Source of the DNA: an uncultured Oscillospiraceae bacterium
GTDB taxonomy: Bacteria > Bacillota > Clostridia > Oscillospirales > Acutalibacteraceae
Direction of reading: 5' to 3'
Length of the DNA stretch: 8,603 nt
Assembly: GCA_902478605.1 (NCBI GenBank)
Contig: CABSLQ010000091.1
Span: 1 to 8,603 of the forward strand
Shown here: one piece after another, positions 1 through 5,283 of the stretch
Numbering within the stretch: the first letter of the stretch is position 1
Layout: every line of letters begins with the position of its first letter
Program-made: the position numbers and the translations under genes
The notes under the pieces: model-generated
The model's database searches: none
Told to the model about the DNA's origin: nothing
The model's input: only the letters and a program-made list of their open reading frames with translations

Positions 1-50
1 CAGTGGGGTAGCTGTCTGTTCTCTTATTTGTGTTACTTTATGGCACATGA

Positions 51-296
51 GCATTTGCCGGGTTTAATGTCATCCTCTCCATGTATTTTACCTCTACCGA
101 GCGGCCGCGGCCAGCGCATAGCATTTCCATCCTGCGCGGTTTTCTTTTGATTATTCCGATGGCCTTTTTGCTGTCATGGGTTGGAAAAGTCCGCGGCGTG
201 TGGTGTGCTTTTCCGGCAACGGAGCTGCTGGTGGCGGTTATCGGGCTGGCATTCTTTCTCCATATGCGGAAAAAGCAGCCGGTACTTTCGGCGTGA
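51..296 (+). pseudogene. C-terminal remnant of a MATE-family multidrug efflux transporter
   Basis: The plus-strand reading frame ending at the TGA at 294-296 gives a peptide that begins AFAGFNVILSMYFTSTERP and continues through ILRGFLLIIPMAFLLSW and GVWCAFPATELL to a basic tail (HMRKKQ). The GFN...YF...E+P motif, the RG-hydrophobic helix and the GVW-AFP-(A/T)E motif are what I recognise as the last two transmembrane helices of MATE (NorM/DinF-like) Na+/H+-drug antiporters. MATE proteins are normally about 440-460 residues, and only about 81 codons remain in an open frame. The recognisable homology starts upstream of the only ATG (81), and the same frame is closed by TGA at 48-50 and TAG at 9-11, so no plausible intact start exists in the window. 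No ribosome binding site is visible before 81. It is convergent with rplQ. A frameshift or base-call error near 48 could give the same picture if an intact 5' part lies left of the window. Confidence 0.6.
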
Positions 297-506
297 CACA
301 ACGCCGCATCAGAAGCCGGTGCGGCGTCCAGGGCCCATACCTATCTATCCCCGGCCTTGGGGCGGGAGCTGCCCCAAGCGTATGAGTAAATGCGCGCTGC
401 AGCGGCCCGAAAACGGCAGCAGATGGAGATTCCGTGTGCATAAGACCACCAGCTCGGCATAAACCCGTGGACAGGCCATATTGCCTGCTGTATGCCTCTT
501 ACACAC
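297..506. other. Intergenic region between the MATE remnant and the rplQ terminator, with two inverted repeats
   Basis: No gene is supported here. Two perfect 8-bp inverted repeats stand close together. ACGCCGCA at 301-308 pairs with TGCGGCGT at 320-327 (11-nt loop), and CTTGGGGC at 356-363 pairs with GCCCCAAG at 371-378 (7-nt loop). The first begins five bases after the stop codon of the MATE remnant, but neither is followed by a T-run on either strand, so neither is a convincing intrinsic terminator. I see no tRNA, promoter or ribosome binding site in 380-506. Confidence 0.5.
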
Positions 507-538
507 AAAAAAGCCTCCGCCAAAATGGCGGAGGCTTT
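507..538 (-). terminator. Intrinsic terminator of the ribosomal protein operon
   Basis: AAAGCCTCCGCC at 510-521 and GGCGGAGGCTTT at 527-538 form a perfect 12-bp stem around a 5-nt loop. Read on the minus strand, the stem is followed directly by six T residues (512-507) and then GTGTGT. It starts 14 nt past the rplQ stop codon and ends the whole cluster. The plus-strand side has only three T before GC-rich sequence, so it should work poorly, if at all, for the convergent MATE remnant. Confidence 0.93.
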
Positions 539-552
539 GCTTTGCGACGGGC

Positions 553-897
553 TTACTTCACCAGTTCAATAATAGCCATTTCAGCCGCGTCACCGCGGCG
601 GGCGCCGGTGCGGATGATGCGGGTATACCCGCCGTTGCGATCTGCATATTTGGGCGCGATTTCGTCAAACAGCTTCTTGGAAACGCTTTCCTTGGTCACA
701 AAGGAAAAAACCAGGCGCTTATTGGCCAGCGTGGGGTTTTTCGCAATGGTGATCATTTTTTCCGTCATGGACCGCACCTCTTTGGCGCGGGTCACCGTGG
801 TTTCGATCCGGCCCTTTTCGAGCAGGAAGGTCACCATGGCGCGCAGCATAGCCATACGGGAAGCAGTCGGTCTGCCGAGCTTTCTGGTTCCAGGCAT
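553..897 (-). CDS. rplQ: 50S ribosomal protein L17
   Basis: This is a 114-residue structural protein of the large ribosomal subunit that lies near the peptide exit tunnel. The family's diagnostic N-terminus is present (MPGTRKLGRPTASRMAMLR), followed by the ITT/ETTVTRAKEVR segment (about residues 31-42) and the C-terminal GGYTRI-R-GARRGD-AEMA-IEL ending (about 89-113). Length is normal for the short bacterial L17. The ATG at 897 has an AGGAG at 907-911 with good spacing. It is the last gene of the alpha-operon part, downstream of rpoA as in nearly all bacteria, and is followed by the strong terminator. The 114-nt spacer that separates it from rpoA is long for this operon and contains an inverted repeat, so its expression might be partly uncoupled from rpoA. 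Confidence 0.97.
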   Translation of the reverse strand: MPGTRKLGRPTASRMAMLRAMVTFLLEKGRIETTVTRAKEVRSMTEKMITIAKNPTLANKRLVFSFVTKESVSKKLFDEIAPKYADRNGGYTRIIRTGARRGDAAEMAIIELVK

Positions 898-945
898 TTG
901 CGTTCACTCCTTTTTCCGAATTCTCCTGGCGCGGGCCGGCAAGCG

Positions 946-993
946 GTCCCGCGTGGTTTCAAGCCGCCCGGCCGCCCTGTGGAAAAGCGGGAC
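946..993 (-). repeat. Inverted repeat in the rpoA-rplQ spacer
   Basis: GTCCCGC at 946-952 and GCGGGAC at 987-993 are perfect 7-nt complements separated by 34 nt of GC-rich sequence. In the minus-strand transcript this would form a stem a few nucleotides after the rpoA stop and about 50 nt before the rplQ start. There is no T-run on the distal side, so it reads as a message-stabilising or processing structure and not as a terminator. Its function is unknown. Confidence 0.35.
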
Positions 994-1011
994 GGCGGGC
1001 AGGAATATGGG

Positions 1012-1965
1012 TTATTCTTCTTCGTCGTAAAGGCTGAAGCCCAGCGACGCCAGTTTGTTGATGACTTCCTCGAGCGATTTGCGGCCGAGGTTGCGGACCT
1101 TCATCATGTCGTCTTCGCTCTTGCTGATGAGGTCCTCCACCGTGTTGATGCCCGCGCGCTTGAGGCAGTTGAAGGAACGCACCGACAGATCCAATTCCTC
1201 GATGGTCATCTCGAGAACCTTTTCCTTGCCCTTGTCGTCCTTCTCCACCATGATGGAATCGCCGGAATAGGTCTCGCCCGACAAATCCACAAACAGGTTG
1301 AGGTGTTCCGTGAGCACCTTTGCGCCCAGCGAAACCGCTTCCTTCGCGCTGATGGTGCCGTTGGTCCACACTTCCAGCGTCAGCTTATCGTAGTCGGTGA
1401 TCTGGCCAACGCGGGTGTTTTCCACCGTATAATTGACCTTAAGCACCGGGGTGTAGATGGAATCCACCGGGATAACACCGATGACAGGGGTCATCTGCTG
1501 CTTGTTGCGTTCCGCCGGCACATAACCGCGGCCTTTATCCAGGGTGATTTCCATATACAGCTTAGCGCCCTCGCCGAGAGTGGCGATATGCATCTCCGGC
1601 TCGAGGATCTCCACTTCGCTGTCGCATTTGATGGAACCGGCCTTGACTTCTCCGGGGCCTTCCGCTTCGATGTATACAACCTTGGGGCCGTCGCCGTTGA
1701 TCTTGACGATCAGACCCTTGATGTTGAGGATAATCTCCGTGACATCCTCTTTAACGCCCTCAATGGTGGAAAATTCGTGAAGGATACCATCGATCTTTAC
1801 CGAAGTAACCGCCACACCGGGCAGAGAGGACAGCAGGACACGGCGCAGACTGTTGCCGAGGGTGGTGCCGTAGCCTCGCTCGAGCGGCTCCACAACGAAC
1901 TTTCCATAGGTGCCGTCCGGGGTGAGATCTACAGCTTCGATTCTGGGCTTCTCAATCTCAATCAT
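1012..1965 (-). CDS. rpoA: DNA-directed RNA polymerase subunit alpha
   Basis: This is the alpha subunit, whose dimer nucleates assembly of core RNA polymerase; it has 317 residues, normal for Firmicutes. The N-terminal assembly domain holds the hallmark segment ERGYGTTLGNSLRRVLLSSL (about residues 29-48) and the GVKEDVTEIILNIKGL stretch (about 70-85). A short acidic/lysine linker (about 241-250) leads to the C-terminal domain starting near LEMTIEELDLSVRSFNCLKR (252-271), where the R of SVRS corresponds to the key UP-element-contacting arginine of E. coli alpha, and NLGRKSLEE (292-300) completes the helix-hairpin-helix fold. The frame is open for 28 more codons upstream, to 2049. I chose the ATG at 1965 because MIEIEKPRIE matches the family's beginning and AAGGAGGG lies at 1972-1979. 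It sits after an unusually long 247-nt spacer from rpsD and before rplQ. Confidence 0.98.
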   Translation of the reverse strand: MIEIEKPRIEAVDLTPDGTYGKFVVEPLERGYGTTLGNSLRRVLLSSLPGVAVTSVKIDGILHEFSTIEGVKEDVTEIILNIKGLIVKINGDGPKVVYIEAEGPGEVKAGSIKCDSEVEILEPEMHIATLGEGAKLYMEITLDKGRGYVPAERNKQQMTPVIGVIPVDSIYTPVLKVNYTVENTRVGQITDYDKLTLEVWTNGTISAKEAVSLGAKVLTEHLNLFVDLSGETYSGDSIMVEKDDKGKEKVLEMTIEELDLSVRSFNCLKRAGINTVEDLISKSEDDMMKVRNLGRKSLEEVINKLASLGFSLYDEEE

Positions 1966-2212
1966 GCAAAACCCTCCTTGTATAGAGCGGATCGGGCGAA
2001 AAGGGAAAACGCTTCCCTCGCCCATACCCGCGATTCTGATGTCGTGCAAAAGCCGTTTGAGAGTCCGTTAAACTTCCTGTGAACCGGCCGGCCCGCACGG
2101 GAGACCTACGGCATGACGGTGTTGTCAGCCGCTTCCCTGCAGAGCAAAAGCCATGCCGGCAAAGGTCCGGTTGCGAACTCCGGGGGGGACGGGCCGAAGG
2201 GCCCATACCGGC
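1966..2212 (-). other. Long rpsD-rpoA spacer with structured elements
   Basis: This 247-nt gap is by far the largest in the operon. It holds a short hairpin directly after the rpsD stop (GGGCC 2191-2195 with GGCCC 2200-2204), a bulged stem of eight pairs (2109-2117 with 2124-2131, A2113 unpaired), and a self-complementary GGCCGGCC-type block near 2084-2094. No hairpin is followed by a T-run in the transcript direction, so I do not call a terminator. The only coding signal is the rpoA ribosome binding site at its downstream end. A leader or internal promoter for rpoA-rplQ is plausible but not shown. Confidence 0.4.
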
Positions 2213-2842
2213 TTACTTGGAGTAAAACTCGACGATGAGGGTTTCTTCGATGGGGAGATCGATATCCTCACGGTTGGCGAGCGCCACAACCTTGGCCTCC
2301 TGGGTCTCGCGATTGAGTTCAAGCCACTTGGGGACGGGGCGGCCGCTGTTGCTTTCGATAATCGCCTTGATCTTCTCAAGCGAACGGCTGCCGTCCTTGA
2401 GCGCAACCACCTGGCCGGGACGCACCAGGAACGAGGGGATGTTCACCTTGCGTCCGTTGACGGTAAAGTGACCGTGGGTCACGAGCTGGCGCGCTTCCGC
2501 GCGGGAGCCGGCAAAGCCCAGACGGTATACCACGTTGTCAAGACGGGATTCGAGCAGGCGCAGCAGGTTATCACCGGTCACGCCCTGCATCTTTTCGGCC
2601 ATCTCAAAATAGTGATGGAACTGGTTCTCCAGCACGCCGTAATACCGCTTGGCATACTGCTTGGTACGCAGCTGCCGGCCGTACTCGGAAGCCTTCTTGT
2701 TGCGGGCCTGGCCATGCTGGCCAGGCGCATAGGCACGGCGGGCGACCGAGCATTTGCTGCTGTAGCAGCGCTCGCCCTTTAAAAACAGTTTCTGTCCTTC
2801 ACGGCGGCAAAGCCTGCACACCGCACCGGTATATCTAGCCAT
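2213..2842 (-). CDS. rpsD: 30S ribosomal protein S4, zinc-binding form
   Basis: This is a primary 16S rRNA-binding protein that nucleates assembly of the 30S body and takes part in decoding accuracy; in several bacteria it is also a translational repressor. It has 209 residues, normal length. The N-terminal domain carries C9, C12, C26 and C31, the four-cysteine zinc site of the C+ type of S4 (as in Thermus), rather than the cysteine-free form. The S4 RNA-binding domain spans about residues 98-160 (SRLDNVVYRLGFAGSRAEAR through VRPGQVV), and the protein ends EETLIVEFYSK. The ATG at 2842 has AAGGAAGG about nine bases upstream. In Bacillus subtilis rpsD is a separate gene, whereas here it lies between rpsK and rpoA, as is common in Clostridia and proteobacteria. 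Both flanking spacers are long, as might fit regulation by S4 itself; that part is inference. Confidence 0.98.
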   Translation of the reverse strand: MARYTGAVCRLCRREGQKLFLKGERCYSSKCSVARRAYAPGQHGQARNKKASEYGRQLRTKQYAKRYYGVLENQFHHYFEMAEKMQGVTGDNLLRLLESRLDNVVYRLGFAGSRAEARQLVTHGHFTVNGRKVNIPSFLVRPGQVVALKDGSRSLEKIKAIIESNSGRPVPKWLELNRETQEAKVVALANREDIDLPIEETLIVEFYSK

Positions 2843-2927
2843 TTATTACAACCTTCCTTTCTTAGAGGCGGAGAATTGCGCGGCCCTTTAAGGGACCGAA
2901 GTGCAACAGGCACCTCCTGCATGGCTG
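2843..2927 (-). other. rpsK-rpsD spacer, weakly structured
   Basis: This 85-nt leader of rpsD holds a CCCTTTAAGGG palindrome at 2884-2894, which could make at most a weak hairpin with a 5-nt loop, and an AGGAGGT-like sequence near 2912-2918 on the minus strand with no coding frame of note after it. I see no terminator and no convincing promoter. A known S4 binding leader precedes rpsD in Bacillales, but I could not match that fold here. Confidence 0.3.
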
Positions 2928-3338
2928 TCAGACGCGTCTTCTCTTGGGAGGACGGCAGCCGTTGTGCGGGACCGGGGTCACATCCTTGATCATGCTGACC
3001 TCAAGTCCGGCGGCCTGCAGGGCGCGGATCGCGGCTTCACGGCCGGCGCCCGGTCCCTTCACGTACACCTCGACCGATTTCAGGCCATGCTCCATGGCGG
3101 CCTTCGCGGCAGTTTCCGCGGCGGTCTGGGCGGCAAACGGCGTGGATTTCCGCGAGCCGCGGAAGCCCAGCTCGCCGGCGCTGGCCCAGGAAAGGGCGTT
3201 GCCCTGCGTGTCGGTGAGCGTTACGATGGTATTGTTGAACGTGGACTGGATATGCGCGGCGCCACGCTCGATATTCTTGCGTTCCTTGCGGCGGCGGGTG
3301 GTGGCACCTTTGCGCGCCGTGGTTTTTGCAGCAGCCAT
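2928..3338 (-). CDS. rpsK: 30S ribosomal protein S11
   Basis: This 136-residue platform protein of the 30S subunit forms part of the region where mRNA interacts near the E site, together with S7 and S18. After a basic, alanine-rich N-terminal extension (residues 1-25) comes the conserved body: GAAHIQSTFNNTIVTLTD (26-43), the SAGELGFRGSRKSTPFAAQT stretch (53-72) and VKGPGAGREAAIRAL (93-107). The C-terminus is the family signature VTPVPHNGCRPPKRRRV, including the Asn-Gly pair (126-127) at which E. coli S11 is known to carry an isoaspartate. It ends in TGA, which shows that TGA acts as a stop here. The ATG at 3338 is preceded by an AGGAGGG motif, and only 15 nt separate it from rpsM, so the two are probably translated together. 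Confidence 0.98.
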   Translation of the reverse strand: MAAAKTTARKGATTRRRKERKNIERGAAHIQSTFNNTIVTLTDTQGNALSWASAGELGFRGSRKSTPFAAQTAAETAAKAAMEHGLKSVEVYVKGPGAGREAAIRALQAAGLEVSMIKDVTPVPHNGCRPPKRRRV

Positions 3339-3353
3339 TCTTATCCCTCCTGC

Positions 3354-3722
3354 TTACTTCTTCTTGTTGGCGATGGTCTTCTTGGGTCCCTTGCGGGTGC
3401 GGGCGTTGGTCTTGGACCGCTGGCCGCGCACCGGCAGGCCTTTGCGGTGACGAATCCCGCGGTAGCTGCCGATTTCAATCAGGCGCTTGATATCGAACGC
3501 CACGTCGCGGCGAAGGTCGCCCTCCACCGTATAGTTTTTATCGATGTAATCGCGCAGTTTGGAAATGTCGTCCTCCGTCAGATCGCGCACACGCACGTCG
3601 GGATTGACGCCGGTGGCCGCGAGGATGTCGGTGGCCGATTTGCGGCCCAGGCCGTAGATATAGGTCAGGCCGATTTCAATGCGTTTATCTCTGGGCAGAT
3701 CCACACCAGCTATACGCGCCAT
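3354..3722 (-). CDS. rpsM: 30S ribosomal protein S13
   Basis: This 122-residue head protein of the small subunit makes the bridges to the 50S subunit and contacts P-site tRNA through its basic tail. The sequence starts MARIAGVDLPRDKRIEIGLT, followed by the helix-two-turn-helix region with YIYGLGRKSATDIL (21-34), then the signature SYRGIRHRKGLPVRGQRSKT (86-105) and a lysine-rich tail (KKTIANKKK). Length and all landmarks are normal. The ATG at 3722 has AAGGAAGG upstream at about 3732-3739. It opens the classical alpha-operon segment (S13-S11-S4-alpha-L17). A 92-nt spacer with alternative hairpins lies between rpmJ and this gene, at the position where the S4-responsive leader lies in E. coli. 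Confidence 0.98.
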   Translation of the reverse strand: MARIAGVDLPRDKRIEIGLTYIYGLGRKSATDILAATGVNPDVRVRDLTEDDISKLRDYIDKNYTVEGDLRRDVAFDIKRLIEIGSYRGIRHRKGLPVRGQRSKTNARTRKGPKKTIANKKK

Positions 3723-3775
3723 AAATAATATCCTTCCTTTCGATCGCGCCCCTCAAAAGCGGCGCTTGGAGTGGG

Positions 3776-3809
3776 CCGGCCAGGCGGCCGGTTCGCCGAT
3801 TAAGCCGCC
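3776..3809 (-). promoter_or_regulatory. Mutually exclusive hairpins in the rpsM leader
   Basis: Three GC blocks in the 92-nt rpmJ-rpsM spacer can pair in two incompatible ways. CCGGCC (3776-3781) pairs perfectly with GGCCGG (3786-3791) around a 4-nt loop, while GGCGGC (3783-3788) pairs with GCCGCC (3804-3809) around a 15-nt loop. The two stems share 3786-3788. Neither is followed by a T-run in the minus-strand transcript, so transcription attenuation by an intrinsic terminator is not supported. Translational control or RNA processing remain possible. GC-rich sequence makes chance pairing fairly likely. Confidence 0.35.
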
Positions 3810-3814
3810 GGACC

Positions 3815-3928
3815 TCAGCCCTGGCGCTGCTTGTGCTTCGGATTTTCGCAGATGACCATCACGCGGCCTTTGCGCTTGATGACCTTGCATTTTTCGCAGA
3901 TTTTCTTGACAGAAGGTCTGACTTTCAT
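3815..3928 (-). CDS. rpmJ: 50S ribosomal protein L36, zinc-binding form
   Basis: This is a 37-residue zinc-ribbon protein of the large subunit. Translation from the ATG at 3928 gives MKVRPSVKKICEKCKVIKRK, continuing to CENPKHKQRQG and a TGA stop at 3815-3817. The metal ligands are C11, C14, C27 and H32, so this is the zinc-containing (C+) version and not the cysteine-free paralogue made under zinc limitation in some bacteria. An AGGGAGGT ribosome binding site lies six bases upstream. The position directly after infA is the conserved one in Gram-positive bacteria (infA-rpmJ-rpsM). Confidence 0.97.
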   Translation of the reverse strand: MKVRPSVKKICEKCKVIKRKGRVMVICENPKHKQRQG

Positions 3929-3976
3929 TGCGATACCTCCCTATCGGTAGTCACACGGACGCAGCAGGCGCCCGCC

Positions 3977-4195
3977 TTATTTTGTTCTCCAGGTGATGCG
4001 TCCCTTGGTCAGGTCATAGGGAGACATCTCCACCGTGACCTTGTCGCCGGGCAGAATGCGGATGAAATTCATGCGCAGCTTACCCGAAATGTGGGCCAGA
4101 ATCTTGTGGCCGTTCGCCAGCTCTACCTGAAATGTGGCGTTGGGCAAAGCCTCAACGACAGTACCTTCCAGCTCGATTACATCCGATTTGGACAT
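3977..4195 (-). CDS. infA: Translation initiation factor IF-1
   Basis: This 72-residue single OB-fold (S1-like) protein binds the 30S A site during initiation and supports the action of IF-2 and IF-3. The full family pattern is present: MSKSDVIELEGTVVEALPNA, FQVELANGHKILAHISGK (22-39), MNFIRILPGDKVTVEMSPYD (42-61) and LTKGRITWR at the end. The ATG at 4195 has a GGGAGGT site six bases upstream, inside the end of the KOW gene. The KOW stop codon lies only 3 nt before this start, so translation of the two is probably coupled. A 48-nt spacer leads to rpmJ. Confidence 0.98.
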   Translation of the reverse strand: MSKSDVIELEGTVVEALPNATFQVELANGHKILAHISGKLRMNFIRILPGDKVTVEMSPYDLTKGRITWRTK

Positions 4196-4198
4196 CGA

Positions 4199-4492
4199 TT
4201 AACCTCCCTCAAGTGATTCCCCGTTGGCCGCGTCTGCCGATCCCCGCCGCACGGCGAGGGCCGCTAAGACGCGGCGCAGTTCACGATTGGTCGCCATTGC
4301 CGTATCGCTTACACGTTCTTCGGTGGGGGCCACATGGCGCGGATTTTTCCGCTTAGGACTCTCCACCCGGCGGCGCCGGCCGTCCGCAACCCGGATGCCG
4401 TCCGTCCCGGTGTCAAGCACCGCCATCAGCTGTCCCCTATCCCGGCCGGCGAGCGATACCACCACACGGCCCCTTGCAAATCGTTCATCCAC
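4199..4492 (-). CDS. KOW-domain RNA-binding protein (L14e/L6e/L27e-like)
   Basis: This is a 97-residue protein of unproven function with an N-terminal KOW-type fold. RGRVVVSLAGRDRGQLMAVL (about residues 7-26) matches the G-x-V-x(3)-AGRD-x-G signature of the L14e-like family found at exactly this map-infA position in many Clostridia and Bacilli (the ybzG/rplGB neighbourhood of B. subtilis). Residues 31-55 (DGIRVADG followed by RRRR and the basic ESPKRKNPRHV) match the family's basic second half. The tail (about 56-97) has a TNRELRRVLAAL helix and an acidic, glycine-rich end. There is no ATG start. I chose the GTG at 4492 because AAAGGCGG (4501-4508) lies eight bases upstream; an in-frame GTG at 4501 would overlap that site and give 100 residues. 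An RNA- or ribosome-binding role is inferred from domain and context. Confidence 0.85.
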   Translation of the reverse strand: MDERFARGRVVVSLAGRDRGQLMAVLDTGTDGIRVADGRRRRVESPKRKNPRHVAPTEERVSDTAMATNRELRRVLAALAVRRGSADAANGESLEGG

Positions 4493-4506
4493 CGCCGGCA
4501 CCGCCT

Positions 4507-5253
4507 TTACGGGAGCGTCAGCACGACGGGCCCGTCAGCCGTGATGGCGATGGTGTGTTCAAAATGGGCCGAGAGACTGCCGTCCTTCGTCACCGTGGTC
4601 CAGCCGTCGTCCAGGATTTTCACCTCATAGCCGCCGGCGTTGATCATGGGTTCAATGGCTAAGGTCATACCCGGAAGCAGCTTGGGGCCGCGGCCGGGCG
4701 TGCCGAAATTCGGTACACTGGGGTCTTCATGCAGGTTCGTGCCTACTCCGTGGCCGACGAACTGCCGTACCACCGAGTAACCACGCACCTCGACATACCG
4801 CTGTACCGCATGGCCGATATCGCCGATCCGATTGCCTGCCTTGGCCGCCTGAACGCCTTCCATCAGGCTTTCACGCGTTGCGTCGAGCAGGGCCTGCGCT
4901 TCGGGGGAAATCTCCCCGCAGGCAAAGGTGGCGGCGTTATCGCCGTGGTACCCATTAAAGAACGCGCCCACATCCACGCTGACGATATCGCCGGCATGAA
5001 TGACGCGTTTGCCCGGTATGCCGTGGATGACCTCGTTGTTGACAGAGATACAGGCACTGCCGGGGAAGCCGCTGTACCCGAGGAAGGAAGGCTTGGCCCC
5101 TTGTCCCTCGATATACTTGCGGATGCGCCGGTCGATTTCCGCCGTCGTAACGCCGGGTTCGACCGCCTCTCCCGCCAGCTTAAGCGCTCTTGCCGAGATA
5201 ACGCATGCTTCCCGCATGGCGCGGAGCTCCCGGCTGCTTCTAATCGCTATCAT
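4507..5253 (-). CDS. map: Type I methionyl aminopeptidase
   Basis: This is a cytosolic metalloprotease that removes the initiator methionine from nascent proteins with a small second residue. It has 248 residues, the usual length of the bare catalytic (type Ia) enzyme. The five metal ligands can be placed at D94 and D105 (VSVDVGAFFNGYHGDNAATF), H168 (GHGVG), E201 (AIEPM) and E232 (HFEHT). The substrate-interacting histidines are H77 (NNEVIHGIP) and H175 (NLHEDPSVPNFG). The ATG at 5253 has GGGAG six bases upstream and MIAIRSSRELRAMREAC is a typical N-terminus. It follows adk by 30 nt and precedes the KOW gene by 14 nt. Its place among ribosomal protein genes matches its role on nascent chains emerging from the ribosome. 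Confidence 0.98.
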   Translation of the reverse strand: MIAIRSSRELRAMREACVISARALKLAGEAVEPGVTTAEIDRRIRKYIEGQGAKPSFLGYSGFPGSACISVNNEVIHGIPGKRVIHAGDIVSVDVGAFFNGYHGDNAATFACGEISPEAQALLDATRESLMEGVQAAKAGNRIGDIGHAVQRYVEVRGYSVVRQFVGHGVGTNLHEDPSVPNFGTPGRGPKLLPGMTLAIEPMINAGGYEVKILDDGWTTVTKDGSLSAHFEHTIAITADGPVVLTLP

Positions 5254-5283
5254 GACAAACTCCCGTTCCTTTCGCTGTCCGGC

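Noticed and set aside
48..50. TGA read as a sense codon, so that the MATE frame would be open
   Set aside because: TGA is the normal stop of rpsK, rpmJ, adk and rplO here, and the frame also meets TAG at 9-11.
81..296. A complete 71-residue small membrane protein starting at ATG 81
   Set aside because: MATE-like homology begins before this ATG, no ribosome binding site precedes it, and the sequence is the tail of a larger transporter.
1966..2049. 28-codon N-terminal extension of RpoA starting at 2049
   Set aside because: The extra residues do not resemble alpha subunits, and the strong AAGGAGGG at 1972-1979 places the start at 1965.
2021..2049. Possible promoter for rpoA: TTGCAC (2044-2049) and TATGGG (2021-2026) with 17-nt spacing on the minus strand
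   Set aside because: Each box matches only about three of six consensus bases and there is no extended -10 element. Spacing alone is not enough.
481..2082. A 533-codon open frame on the plus strand, opposite rplQ and rpoA
   Set aside because: It runs antisense to two genes with unambiguous family identity, has low-complexity His/Asp/Gly-rich composition with no recognisable domain, and crosses the operon terminator. It is an artefact of GC-rich codon use on the other strand.
2191..2204. Hairpin after rpsD as an intrinsic terminator
   Set aside because: The stem has only 5 bp and is followed by a C-run, not a T-run, in the minus-strand transcript.
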